Notes: generated from the letters alone by a model not told the origin. Counted from the stretch's first letter, positions 25,159-33,258 are shown. The stretch: DNA of 64,000 nt from Sipunculus nudus (GCA_026874595.1 CM049310.1:80715056-80779055); one strand, 5' to 3'. Made by a program: numbers and translations.

Positions 25159-26142
25159 TTCCTGAACAACAACCAGCTATTACGACCACCCCCGCTAATA
25201 CGACTACTTTTTCGGACCCGAAATAATATCAATTACATGTATAATAACAATCTCCCGCTAATACGACTACACGAACAATTTGGCTTATCCCGCAGGTGGT
25301 CGTGTTAGCGAGATTTCACTGTATAATACACACACACATACACACACACATATATATATATTATATATATATATATACTTACCATTATTGGAAAGAAAGG
25401 TGCAATCATTGCGAAATATACCCCGGACAGGAAGCTGGTAAAACACATACAGGCAAATACTAGTCTGGTCTGCCATGACGCTGGTTGATGATCAGACGAA
25501 CACGGTGAAGGTTTAACTCTTCCTATACCATTAGCTTTATATGTGTCATCACCATGGTTACTGCATCCTCCAACTACGTCATCACTACATGATTTAAGAT
25601 GGCGTTGATATAATAATAATAATAATATTAATAAAAATTAAAAAGAATAATTATAATAATTATAATAAAATATTTCATATAGCGTAAAATCACATGTGTT
25701 CTGAAACGCTTTACACATTGCAATATATAAAATAATCATAGCTGAGAATGAATATGATATGCTGTATAATGATTACTAAGAACTGGACACAGCCATTTAA
25801 TTAAAAAACAAGTAGAGTTACATACGATCAAATGCTTTCATAGAAATCAAAGTGTTTTAACTGTTTTTAAACTATCGAATGTCTCTGCAGATTTTAAGTG
25901 TTATCAGACATGTGTACAAATTAACACAGTTTTTTTTCTCTGGTGTACTAAATACACCTTAAACCTTTGAATTACTGCCTGAATTAGACCGCTGTTGATC
26001 AGACTAGGACTAGTAGTCCCGGACTTAAAGATATCCAGTCCGCTCGGGGGTGGAATTCAGAATTTATGACATCAAAGTTATTTCTAACATACTCTCACCT
26101 GTCATGGTCCAGGTTAGAGTTGATAAGAGCGGCTCTTTCCAT
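9051..26142 (-). CDS. SLC18B1-like: SLC18B1-like MFS transporter, gene A (13 coding exons)
   Basis: Predicted 12-helix major facilitator protein of about 470 residues; human SLC18B1 is 456. The SLC18B1 family moves polyamines into vesicles by proton exchange; substrate here is inferred from family only. All 13 exons have consensus splice sites and their phases join without a stop. Visible MFS signatures are GFILGPVIG in the TM5 region (motif C type), GLVVDKHPR between TM8 and TM9 (motif A type, Asp kept), and ATGGSFLGPIISG near TM11. The N-terminal motif A equivalent, GKIVVHTGPR, lacks the usual Asp. The N-terminus is a hydrophilic cytosolic stretch of about 53 residues; the C-terminus is a short polar tail. 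A LINE sits antisense in the intron between exons 2 and 3. The gene looks intact and lies head-to-head with gene B. Confidence 0.9.
9374..9535. mobile_element. Tigger/pogo-like MITE
   Basis: Imperfect terminal inverted repeats, ACAGTAAAACCTCG at the left and its near-complement AAGGTTTCACTATA at the right, flanked by TA. ACAGTRAAACCTC is a typical end of Tigger/pogo-group elements. It lies in an intron of gene A. Confidence 0.6.
9564..9638 (-). CDS. SLC18B1-like: Gene A exon 12
   Basis: Encodes ERGYPDDVATHGMVSATFFG, then LATG; TM11. Donor gtatgt. An AGAG at the acceptor makes the first base uncertain by two, but only the chosen site keeps frame. Confidence 0.9.
9987..10082 (-). CDS. SLC18B1-like: Gene A exon 11
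   Basis: Encodes NNLWLFLVGLGMIGLSG and the TM10 region. A 93-bp tandem duplication just upstream repeats its acceptor; see the 10071-10230 entry. Confidence 0.9.
10071..10230. repeat. 93-bp tandem duplication covering an acceptor
   Basis: The segment around the exon 11 acceptor (ATTGTTTCTGAAATTAC at 10076 and again at 10169) and the following ACCAGACAG-AACCGCAGAG are repeated 93 bp apart. On the transcribed strand this makes a second 3' splice site upstream of the real one; its reading frame reaches a stop within about eight codons. Confidence 0.7.
10577..10629. repeat. (TA)n microsatellite
   Basis: A pure TA run in an intron of gene A. Confidence 0.9.
11408..11505 (-). CDS. SLC18B1-like: Gene A exon 10
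   Basis: Encodes PRFAFPVMCIGSFIFLLG and FIIGPAPF (TM9). It is 98 nt, ending in phase 2, equal to gene B exon 9. Confidence 0.92.
11764..11797. repeat. (AT)n microsatellite beside a G run
   Basis: An AT run preceded by an AG-rich and poly-G tract near 11722-11745, in an intron of gene A. Confidence 0.85.
12328..12420 (-). CDS. SLC18B1-like: Gene A exon 9
   Basis: Encodes TM8 and the C-half motif A segment ending GLVVDKH. It is 93 nt, phase 0, against 99 in gene B. Confidence 0.92.
12725..12935 (-). mobile_element. tRNA-derived SINE
   Basis: The minus strand starts with a tRNA-like head, GGGCGGTCGATTGGT, then GCTGGCGACCCGGGTTCGAT with a consensus Pol III B box (GGTTCGATTCC). The body contains TTTTCTCCGGGTCCTCCAG. 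An intact tRNA cloverleaf is not formed, so it is a SINE and not a tRNA gene. It lies in an intron of gene A in the sense direction. Confidence 0.65.
13006..13142 (-). CDS. SLC18B1-like: Gene A exon 8
   Basis: Encodes the central cytosolic loop and TM7 (FLRTPKVLLLGLLPFIMTG). It is 137 nt against 143 in gene B, so the loop is two residues shorter. Confidence 0.9.
15626..15716 (-). CDS. SLC18B1-like: Gene A exon 7
   Basis: Encodes VSGYMWTFVYTAVPLVVTG and the end of TM6, then the central loop begins. It is 91 nt, one codon shorter than in gene B, ending in phase 1. Confidence 0.9.
15880..17262 (+). repeat. Dispersed repeat with diverged internal tandem modules
   Basis: A module with GCGCCACCA-TCTTCGG-AACTGA, GGTTTCAGGAC and ACACCTTTGCTGTAATTT recurs near 16390, 16740 and 16915. 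A second module with GTTACGATTTGTGCCCTG recurs at about 16648 and 17158, and the unit ends with a GACAGACGGACAGA run and GTGATCGCTGCAGCTCAG. It sits in an intron of gene A and has no coding frame. Confidence 0.6.
17361..17468. repeat. (ATT)n/(AGT)n trinucleotide repeat
   Basis: ATT repeats turn into AGT repeats over about 100 bp. The serine-rich open frame over it is a by-product of the repeat. Confidence 0.95.
17605..17673 (-). CDS. SLC18B1-like: Gene A exon 6
   Basis: Encodes GMLEAMEALGFILGPVIG and the end of TM5, the antiporter-type motif C with Gly-Pro. It is 69 nt, phase 0 at both ends, as in gene B. Confidence 0.92.
18416..18700. repeat. Dispersed MITE-like repeat in gene A intron
   Basis: Around 18519-18565 the sequence AGCGAGGTATCGCAGTGTGT followed by ATCCAACCCA matches the terminal arm of the inverted-repeat element at 58234-58379 in gene B. 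The coding-like frames here have no support. Confidence 0.45.
18712..18859 (-). CDS. SLC18B1-like: Gene A exon 5
   Basis: Encodes LEFCPPGLVFLTMSIITRSL and the TM4 region. It is 148 nt, identical in length to gene B exon 4. Donor gtacgt in phase 0 after GKTV. Confidence 0.9.
19679..19752 (-). CDS. SLC18B1-like: Gene A exon 4
   Basis: Encodes VVHTGPRFFYCSGILVCG and the start of TM3. It is 74 nt, ending in phase 2, same as gene B exon 3 (IVKTGSRFMYSTG). The acceptor follows CATTTTTCAG. Confidence 0.9.
19797..19995. repeat. GAGTCC-type minisatellite
   Basis: Interleaved CCGAGTCC, CAAGTCCGAG and GAGCTACC units over 200 bp, with a second patch at 20205-20245. Several frames on both strands stay open (Ser-Pro or Asp-Ser rich) because the hexamer has no stop in any frame. 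It lies in the intron between gene A exons 3 and 4, so it is not coding. Confidence 0.85.
20550..20645 (-). CDS. SLC18B1-like: Gene A exon 3
   Basis: Encodes AKEKGIGTWGIGVVI onward, TM2 and the start of the TM2-TM3 loop. It is 96 nt, phase 0, exactly the length of the gene B exon. The donor is gtacgt after the AAAATT codons; an alternative upstream GT at 20556-20557 would break the phase. Confidence 0.9.
20956..20968. repeat. LINE target-site duplication, left
   Basis: TATAACTATTTAC, identical to 24526-24538 on the other side of the LINE. Confidence 0.85.
21000..21830 (+). pseudogene. LINE ORF2 N-terminal part (endonuclease end and linker)
   Basis: Contains RIDYFLI, then SDHSGITITL, then GKGYWKFNNQLL, the usual end of the endonuclease and start of the linker in L1-like elements. 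After an in-frame TAA at 21555-21557 the frame goes on with KAKIRWVKYGEKSTKYFYNL, a typical pre-RT segment, and breaks again near 21800. Confidence 0.85.
21887..23506 (+). pseudogene. LINE reverse transcriptase domain
   Basis: A 539-codon open segment with RT motifs in order: KSPGNDGLTAEFYKTFW, NWHPISLLNTNYKI, ATIDFEKAFDTVEW (motif A), RGVRQGDPLSPYLF (motif B) and LVLYADDTTV (motif C, catalytic YADD). In NWHPIS the usual Arg is His. The frame ends by a shift into the next segment, which overlaps at 23439-23506. Confidence 0.93.
23439..23972 (+). pseudogene. LINE ORF2 C-terminal segment
   Basis: A frameshifted continuation of ORF2. It carries KVCEFQFKILHNYLYLKERL and DPYCRFCHTEVEKYEHFFC, the Cys-Cys-His-Cys C-terminal motif of L1/Tx1-like ORF2 proteins. 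A premature TAA follows at 23970-23972; a further remnant frame runs at 24015-24254. Confidence 0.85.
24526..24538. repeat. LINE target-site duplication, right
   Basis: TATAACTATTTAC directly after the A tract of the LINE. Confidence 0.85.
25099..25156. repeat. (TA)n microsatellite
   Basis: TA run with one GTA interruption, next to a MITE-like sequence. Confidence 0.9.
25157..25322. mobile_element. MITE-like fragment
   Basis: Repeats of GCTAATACGACTAC and a right end GCGAGATTTCACTGTA that is the complement of a Tigger-type end (ACAGTGAAATCTCGC). A matching left terminus is not clear, so it is probably one-sided. Confidence 0.45.
25383..25584 (-). CDS. SLC18B1-like: Gene A exon 2
   Basis: Encodes the rest of the hydrophilic N-terminus and TM1, including FLSGVYFAMIAPFFPIM. 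In gene B the equivalent is one exon with LYFGLLIPFFPTK, so the intron before this exon is specific to gene A. Donor gtaagt; the acceptor at 25585 has a weak pyrimidine tract. Confidence 0.8.
26099..26142 (-). CDS. SLC18B1-like: Gene A exon 1 (start codon)
   Basis: ATG at 26140-26142 begins MERAALINSNLDHD and ends at donor CAG/gtgaga in phase 2. This fits the next exon exactly, and no other in-frame Met precedes TM1. The start is inferred from phase and splice-site fit, so it is less certain than the core exons. Confidence 0.65.
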
Positions 26143-26589
26143 GATGAAGTTAAGCCATAAAGAAAGCCTTTTGTTTTCTCATACTGCTTGTTGTAATCCC
26201 GTGACTGCGCTGTATATATAGTACAATAATCATTAACTCTGGTCGTGATTTTTGACTGCCAATTAAACCAAATGAATGAGTTTAAAGGCCCTTGAGTTAC
26301 TTGAAAACACAGTCCGTTCATGGTGTAGAATACATTATGATACAAAATGTTTACTCATTCACTGTTGACTATGACCTGTGTTTTGCCCATTGATAATCAG
26401 TACTGTGGTGGATGTTTTGTTCGCGATGGTTTCAAATTCGAGATAAGCGCGGAATTTATGTCAACAGATCACGTATGCGTGATGAACATAAATTTTTGTA
26501 ATGAAAAAAAAATCAGATTCTGTAACACTAGGCAGCGTGAAATGTCTAGGGGAATGAATAAAGAAGTCGGTTTTTTTTGTTTGTTAACA

Positions 26590-27293
26590 AATAACTATAA
26601 TTTATTCTTAAAACAACCCTAACATTACAATACACAAAATCAATACAATTACACAGTATAACAGCAGTATAACAGCAAATCAATACAATCACACAGTAAA
26701 ATAAAAAAAAAGTGCAGAGTACCTGGATACCACCACTGTCAAAGCGAAAAGTCCTTTAAAATGTATAAGCCGGAAGAACAGTTCACACAAATCTTCTCGG
26801 AGAATAACAATCCAATGTAATTACAAAATCAATCTACTGTTATCCAATACTGAAATCCTGGCAGTGATCCGAAAGGCAAACTGAAGACTACATAAAACCC
26901 GTCATAAATTTGAAGAAAATCTCTAACTGCTGCATGTATCGGAAAAGGTACCACTCTTCTGTGTCCGTTGGAATATTCTCTCACCTCTCTCCCGGCTCTA
27001 AAACACAGCCCCCTATTTATAACTTCCGCCTCAAGCCGAGAACTTTCCACTTCTCGAACAGTCTAAAGAATCTAACATGATACACAGTACACACGTTACA
27101 GGAAACCTCTAGAACAACGAATGCCGTGTTTCTACACATGTCAGGGTTCACACGTGGGCCGACCCGGCTCGGCCAGGCGAGAAAGCCCCAGACTAGCATG
27201 ACAGCGAGAGTTCAACCAGTACGGATTAAAATGAGAGTGCAACAACCGGCCAGGAGAGACCCCTACAACACGATTTACGCCCGTGTCACACGA
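26590..27293 (-). other. TATA-bearing segment: solo-LTR-like or 5' region of gene A
   Basis: On the minus strand the segment begins TGTGACACGGG. It has a strong TATA box (TTATAAATAGGGGGC, plus coordinates 27012-27022), then a purine-rich likely start region, and AATAAA near 26602. This order (TG start, TATA, AATAAA) fits an LTR. I found no target-site duplication and no matching second LTR. It also lies 0.9 kb upstream of the gene A ATG in the right orientation, so it could be the native promoter and 5' UTR. Confidence 0.35.
27012..27022 (-). promoter_or_regulatory. TATA box
   Basis: TATAAATAGGG on the minus strand, a near-perfect TATA consensus, with GC-richer sequence on both sides. Confidence 0.45.
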
Positions 27294-28428
27294 TAAAAAA
27301 GACATCTATAACAAGATATTATCGCGAAATTAAAACCTGAGTGAATAAGAGTTCACATTTTCACACGTGACCAGTAATTTAATGGAAAGCCTCTATGGCA
27401 TACTGTTTGTGCCGTTAACGGCAATATTAGTCTAAATTTTTTGTTACCCTTGATCCAATGATTGATAATTTATATATTATCAATTATTTTGTTTATATCT
27501 GCCACTATATCTGCATTAAGGATTTCCACCTGTTCGGTGTTCCCTTGTCTTCCCATACAGCTGTTGAGATTGGTTTAATCGTGTGCATATTAGATAATTG
27601 GTAAGATAAAATATTGTAAAAATTCGGAATAAACCACAGTCTGTCACCGTGTCACGTTGTTTCCTGTGTTTTCAACATCTTGACCTGTCCCGTTTTTACT
27701 AACAGTTTGTATTAGTCTATACATCCGTCACAAGGGCCGTAAAAGAACTGTTCTTAGCAGGAATTAAGTTTATTAGTACGTACCTAGAGTAATCACTTAA
27801 GTTCTAAAATTACTCCGTACCCTTTTAATGAGCATTCCTTCTCAAACAATACATATACAGATTCGTATAATTTACAGGTTAAAATATAATTCAAAGATTC
27901 ATGATTATCGCCAGGGGAAAAATTAAATTCCATCTTCCCCGCAAGGTGGCAGAAGTTTCAGGATCTATCCTTTGCTCCAATTAATCTTTTATGGAGCTGG
28001 CACCATCAGTTTATCCAATGTGGCGTGTTCATGTGAAAAAAAAAACACAGAGTAACTGATAAACATGACACTATATATAAATATAACGCCCTCTCACGCA
28101 TGCAGTCTCACGCCGAAATTGCTTTCTGCATCATACGTGTGTTTATTATAGGTTAAGATTAGTTTATTAATTAAGGTGGTTACCTCAATGATCACAAATC
28201 CTGTAATGTCTTTGTGTTTACACAAATACATACAGTATCAGTAGTTACAGACATGCTTCAGTTTAGGCATGTACCGCCTAAGCACTGTACTCGTTTATCT
28301 TCATGTATTGTAAATAATGAGGCCGTTGAAATAATAATAATAATAAAAATAATAATAATAATGATTGATTGATTGATTAATAAAAATACCGCGCTAGCTC
28401 TAATATATCTGTATCAATGGATGTACCT

Positions 28429-28430
<2 letters not shown>
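27294..28430. other. Gene-free stretch
   Basis: No coding signature. It contains an AATAAA on the plus strand near 27628 followed by a GT-rich segment that may be a decayed LTR end, and an (AAT)n run near 28332-28363. Confidence 0.45.

Positions 28431-28485
<55 letters not shown>
28431..28485. repeat. (AT)n microsatellite
   Basis: Uninterrupted TA run of about 55 bp. Confidence 0.95.
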
Positions 28486-28486
<1 letters not shown>

Positions 28487-28524
28487 CTCTGAAGAAAAAC
28501 AACACTGTTAATTCACAACAGTCT

Positions 28525-28552
28525 GTTTCACAGGGTGCGACCCGATCATCAG
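28525..28552 (-). ncRNA. Weak hammerhead-like core
   Basis: On the minus strand CTGATGA is followed by TCGGGTCGCACCCTGT (a GGGT/ACCC hairpin) and GAAAC. The spacing fits hammerhead boxes 1 and 2, but the stem II closing pair is T-T, so catalysis is unlikely. The downstream GAAACAGACTGTTGTG resembles 3' ends of Penelope-like elements. Confidence 0.25.
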
Positions 28553-28667
28553 GTGAATATGTATATATATATCACTCTCCCTCTCCATATATGTACATAT
28601 ATATATATATTATTGCTAATAATTGCTATAATTTAGTACCGGACCGCACCGTGATAGCATCACGAGA

Positions 28668-28725
28668 TCTCGAGATAACATTATGTTGAGTCGGGAATCT
28701 CGAGACGTTAAGTCGAGATCTCGAG
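28668..28725. repeat. TCGAGATCTCGA-type palindrome cluster
   Basis: CGAGATCTCGAGA, AATCTCGAGACG and TCGAGATCTCGAGA occur within 58 bp, each centred on a perfect palindrome. Confidence 0.6.
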
Positions 28726-28924
28726 AAGATCCGTATATTGATTATGCCTTACATATGGATGCTTATTTAATTGACGAAAAGTTAAACAAAGTTAGAGGGA
28801 CCAAACCGGATTTATGACGTCTGTCATATTAACGTAATCCCTTGAAATTTTCTTTAAAATTAACCAATCCCACGGGGTATAGTTGTGCTTTTCGTTTATA
28901 TCCACGTGTTTATAACATGGGTCC

Positions 28925-28941
28925 GGGGGGGGGGGGGGGGG
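28925..28941. repeat. Poly-G tract
   Basis: A run of about 16 G at the 3' truncation point of the PolB relic. Confidence 0.9.
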
Positions 28942-28986
28942 AGCGCAAAAATGGCCAATGGTCGTAATCAAAACTCTTCCGATGTC

Positions 28987-29601
28987 TCACACGAACTTTT
29001 CTAAACATCGGGCCAGCACCCATTCCACCGCCTGATATACGGTGATGACTCTGATGCCTTTGCTCATGAACCATTTAAGGTAAGGAGAACTGATTAGACA
29101 TCGGTCCACTTGCATACCCCCTACCAAAGTCCTACTCGGTTTGGTACTTCCACCAGTCTGTTCAAACATGTCCTTCATGGTTGGGCCGCAGTCGTTCATG
29201 GGGTCCACGTCGGTTGTCACAAAAAAGGGACACATTTCAGAAAAGTATTCATACTTGTCCTCTGGAACCACAGCCTTCACCTCTAACGCCCCGAAAAAGG
29301 TGCCCTCATTGACCAGGTGTAACAGAGATGATGCTGTCACCGCCCCCTTTAATCTGTTATGTTTATACTTTCTGTATGCAGCCGGCAAATTTTTAAAATA
29401 TACATTTCCCCCTTTCATTCTTTCCCTCCTTTTATTTTCCTCACACTCCCACACTTCGCGTACAAAATGCCCCTTTTTTCTTTTAAATGTTTAACATTTT
29501 CTTGGGTGTATTTTCTTCTTTTGTCGAACAAGGCCCCTATTTTGGTCTGATATGACCTTGTTCTCTTGACAGTGGTGGCCGTGGAAGTAACAGCCTTGGA
29601 C
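28987..29601 (-). pseudogene. PolB segment after the intron-like gap
   Basis: Begins VQGCYFHGHHCQENK and stays in one frame with a single TAA (near 29490) to LVGGMQVDR, then ISSPYLKWFMSKG and VITVYQAVEWVLARCLEKF. These are palm-region sequences that normally precede motif B. The TGA at 28987 and the loss of similarity beyond mark a truncation. Confidence 0.75.
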
Positions 29602-29838
29602 CTGCAGTGATATGGAAATGAGTGTATGAGTTTTTTTAATATGACGACATGTTATATACATTATAATATATACTATATTGCATATATAATAATTTTACAT
29701 ATAATATAATACTTTGAATACATTATTAACATTATGCTTGTTAAGAAGTTAGGACCTTATTGTCGTAGTCTAATTATTCAAAGCTATGAAATATATAATA
29801 TAATATATCAGTGATATTTGTGTAAAAAATCTACTCAC
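29602..29838 (-). other. Intron-like AT-rich gap in the PolB relic
   Basis: A 237-bp segment that starts gtgagt and ends actgcag on the minus strand. Skipping it joins the PolB frame across LFVE and VQGCYFHGHH, a junction that makes sense for this family. It could be a real spliceosomal intron or an AT-rich insertion that happens to have such ends. Confidence 0.5.
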
Positions 29839-30078
29839 TTCGACAAATAGGCGATCCTCTGGGATGTACCAATCAATCTTGAACAGCCCAACCTGAATCT
29901 GTCGTCCAGTATTGAACTGGTGTCGCGTGTCCTCAGAGCGGGACATCGCCAGCAAGACATCTCGCTCAAACCTGGACATTGAACCGTTCACGTCGATGGG
30001 CTCCAAGTATCTTTCCGTTTCCAAAGTTTCATCATGGTCGGGGTTCACCATACACCCGGTGGACAGTTTTTCGGCCAC
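29839..30078 (-). pseudogene. PolB segment before the intron-like gap
   Basis: Continues in the same frame after one stop, with VGLFKIDWYIPEDRLFVE. It ends at GAA/gtgagt at 29838, which has the form of a 5' splice site. Confidence 0.7.
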
Positions 30079-30666
30079 TTAACTGTTTGTAGTAGGGGGA
30101 CACCAGTACACAGGGCACCCTGTCGGCAAAGGCAAGGACATGGCATAGGGGTACAACGCATTTGCGTCATACCCCAAAATCCCTACACATGAGTTCTCCC
30201 CATCCCTAATGTTGGTGTGATCCTTTTCGTGATATCTGTTGAAGATGATGGACGGCCCACCCACTAAATTACGACTAATGAGCGCCTCTAAATGTGGATG
30301 GTCTTTGTTGGTCAAACTAAACCCCAAGAAACCTGGATGCTCACTATAGCGGCCTTGTACATGCGTTTTCGTGCAATGCCTGGCAAACCCATACATTCTT
30401 TGAGCACGTTCATTTTGTATGTGTCATGGTAATATGTTAACCAATGCTGTATGGCCTGAACAAAAGGAACCACGTCCATGCATGTTGTTTTAGTGTCGAA
30501 GGTAGTCCTTGAAAGTCGTCATTTTATGTGCGCTCCAAATCATTTTACATTTCCTGTAATTGTTCTTGATGTCTTCGCGTGTGTCACCTAATGTGTTTTT
30601 CAGACTGGAAAAGAACGCTTCTTTAGGGGGAAGGCAGGGCAGGTTTAGTTTTTCATAGGAATCAAA
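30079..30666 (-). pseudogene. PolB palm, motif A region
   Basis: A frame with LVGGPSIIFNRYHEK and then GILGYDANALYPYAMSLP. The latter is motif A (D-x-x-x-L-Y-P), carrying one of the two catalytic carboxylates. It begins after frame breaks near 30400-30660 and ends at an in-frame TAA before 30078. Confidence 0.85.
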
Positions 30667-31113
30667 TCAATCGTAAGGAAAGAAGGATTTGTTCAATGCC
30701 GCACCCTCTGCTTTTAAGAAGGCATCAAGACTCGTGTTAGGAGAGCAGAATTTATACATGTCTAGGAATAGCAGTTTGTCACCTATCTGCACACTGGAAT
30801 AGGACGACTGCTTCTTAATGGGTTTCACTTTGTAACTGTCTTTATAACTGTCAGTATCGTCGTTGTCGTCGTCATTGTCCACTGTCGAATCTCTATTTTG
30901 AAATTCTTCATTGTCTTGTTTACTCAATCCCATAGCATATTTGATCACGTGTCCAAATCAGGTTCAAGTCGTATTTGGCGCTGTTGAAACCCAATACTAC
31001 TAGTCGTGAACAGTGCACATTTAACTCTGCTCTAAATAACTTCAATTTTTCAACCCACTGCGTCTCCCATTTAGTCGTGTCCACAGATGCAATGTCGTCT
31101 TTATCGTTATTTC
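30667..31113 (-). pseudogene. PolB exonuclease region, part 2
   Basis: LVVLGFNSAKYDLNLI (about 30965-31010) is the Exo II motif. A frameshift leads to a segment with an acidic stretch (DNDDDNDDTDS) and DKLLFLDMYKFCSPNTSLDA, the region that precedes Exo III in these polymerases. Confidence 0.75.
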
Positions 31114-31801
31114 TTAGACATCTACTTCTTCGTAGACAGTTTCGATGTTATCAGGGACGCGGGAAGTGATGTCGTGTTCCATACTGAGCCCCTGTAACCG
31201 TCTGTCCAACTGGTCAAATACATAATGATATTTGTGTCTTTGCCAGCTTTCATATATGCGCTGGAAAGACAGTAGCTTGTCTAGAAACTTTCGACACAAG
31301 GCTTCTGGGTCAGTGTTACATTCGGAAAAAGGCTGTCTCATGTTTATGAAGGAAGGATGCAGGCTGAAAGACACCGGGATTTGTGTCCCTGTTATGTCAG
31401 ATTTCTCTCCTGCCTTGTTCTGCCCTGCATCTGGTTTTTGATTGATAGCTTCAAAGTCAAAAGCTACAAAATCTTTACAGTATTGATGTTCTTCCTGAAC
31501 TTTAATACCACAGGCGTAGTAATTTATTCCAGATGTTGCTGGGAATTTTGTGATACTCGCCCAGGTATTTGTACACAGGCTCTTTCTGCCGATCACAAAT
31601 CGCCTCGTGTCTATGCAAATTACATAATTGCACAAACTCGCGATTGCACCCGATGCAGGTGTACTGTTTGGCATAAGAATCAATATTTGTAATATATGAC
31701 AAGTGCCCACTAGGAAAATAATCGACCGAGTGTAGGTGCGTAGGCATTGAGATATACACAATCGTCAAACTGATCCAGAGACTTGTATATGTGAAGTACA
31801 T
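31114..31801 (-). pseudogene. PolB exonuclease region, part 1
   Basis: Overlapping frames encode a Cys-His knuckle (YTCIGCNREFVQLC, then HRHEAIC) and VAFDFEAINQKP, the Exo I motif with catalytic D and E. The segment ends at a TAA at 31114. Confidence 0.75.
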
Positions 31802-32849
31802 TGCCTGTCTCGTCCAAGTGGTATATGTTTATGTTTATACCAAAGAAACGTTCGGCGTCTTGTATGTCTGTCAAGTCCATGCCTTCGAACTTTTCTAAAA
31901 TGGTCTGGGTACGACTTTCATCTAAGCTGTGGACTGGGACGGTTGAGGAATCTGTCATTAACTGGAGCCTAGGTCGCACGTTACCGTCACAGTCAGTCTG
32001 ACGCTGGCACCACCACAGGCATAACTGTTTTGTGTCCTGTGTTAGATTGATAATTTTTTTGTCTGTGTTTTTTAATCCTTTATGGTAAGCCAAACAACGA
32101 AAGAAACACAGACTGTCATTGTATTTGGGATACGCACTGTACGGGTGGTACGTTAAATTTACAATGGATTTGGAATTCTTAAGGAACTGAGGTATTTCAA
32201 AGTTGCGTTTCCCCTTTAATAAAAATTTGGTTTCAAATACATAATATCGAATGTTTGTAGGGAATAACAGCCGTCGCTTTGAATCATCCCTACCACTGGT
32301 CAGGCAGGCTTGAATATCTTTTCCAAAAAATTTGTTTATTACCCCTTCAAGGTCACTCATGCGTGATACGGTCATGAGGACGTCCTCACCTGCGGACCCT
32401 TCAGCTAATAGATGCTTGGTATCGTGTTCAGCACGCCAGTAACTTATTTCTCCGGTTTCAGTGTTCCGCAACAATCTCCCTAACCCAATTTGAATTTTGA
32501 ATTTTGAATGCATATCACCCCGAATGTGCTCCAATTGAGCTCTAATCAACGCGGGTGTTATGCTTTCACCAAATTGTAAATCAAAAGTATACGAATGTGT
32601 TGCGGCTTTCCCTTTTTGTCTTTGTTGTTCTCGCCACATGGTGGCGCCTTTGTCGTTAAAGCTGCGTACATCTGAAAACATTTCCTTTTGACGGGCCTGT
32701 ACAGCACTGGCTATGTCAATTTCGCTGTGTGCGGTGTATGTGTGTACGAGCCCCTCCCGCCTGTTTACGAATGTTTTGTCGCATGTAATACATTTCACCG
32801 TGCCCCCCGTACCCATATTGTCTAACCATGTCCTTCCTCTGCTGACCAT
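31710..32849 (-). pseudogene. PolB N-terminal region: zinc finger and OTU-like domain
   Basis: A 379-codon open segment. Near its start is a C-x2-C-x12-H-x4-H finger (CITCDKTFVNRREG and then H, H). At about residue 250 lies NDSLCFFRCLAYHKG, the D-x-x-C pattern of an OTU-like cysteine protease, with a candidate partner His in INIYHLD about 90 residues on. Such an N-terminal domain is known in adintovirus/Polinton-type PolB proteins. The frame shifts near its end, at about 31730. Confidence 0.75.
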
Positions 32850-33004
32850 ATGGGACCTCTATGCCCGTCCGTGTGCCCTTACCTCATTTCTTCTTACTTC
32901 TTTTTTCATTTGTAACCAATTGTCCATGCTTTGATTTTATTCTACGACAATACAATATTCATTTTTATTCATCAAAGCCCAATCATGTCTAATTATTATG
33001 GGTC

Positions 33005-33008
<4 letters not shown>

Positions 33009-33050
<42 letters not shown>
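33009..33050. repeat. (AT)n microsatellite
   Basis: AT run in the gene-free gap 32850-33335; a second AT/GT run lies at 33219-33260. Nothing else is seen in this gap. Confidence 0.95.
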
Positions 33051-33051
<1 letters not shown>

Positions 33052-33213
33052 GACATATCTATTTTATCCTTATTATTTACGTAATAGTATTATTTTATCG
33101 TGAAAACAGCACAACTGTTTAAATGTGCTCAAATATCATAGCTATGGGTCATATCAAAATATTGTTATTCTTTTTTTGTAATACTATTATTTTATCGTAA
33201 AGAGCAACTGCTT

Positions 33214-33258
<45 letters not shown>

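Larger units (their letters stand above)
28987..32849 (-). mobile_element. Family-B DNA polymerase relic of Polinton/adintovirus type
   Basis: Six minus-strand open segments follow the order of one large protein-primed-type PolB: C2H2 finger, OTU-like Cys motif, second Cys-His knuckle, Exo I (FDFEA), Exo II (FNSAKYDLNLI), Exo III-like region, and polymerase motif A (YDANALYPYAMS). Motifs B (KxNSxYG) and C (DTDS) are absent; the sequence stops making sense at 28987, next to a poly-G tract. Stops and frameshifts separate the segments, so it is inactive. No integrase, protease, packaging ATPase or capsid gene lies nearby, so it is a partial copy. The viral-or-transposon origin is inferred from family knowledge. 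Confidence 0.8.

Noticed and set aside
26829-27199. Two minus-strand ORFs of 60-73 codons
   Set aside because: They overlap the TATA-bearing, LTR-like segment and share no motif; more likely untranslated.
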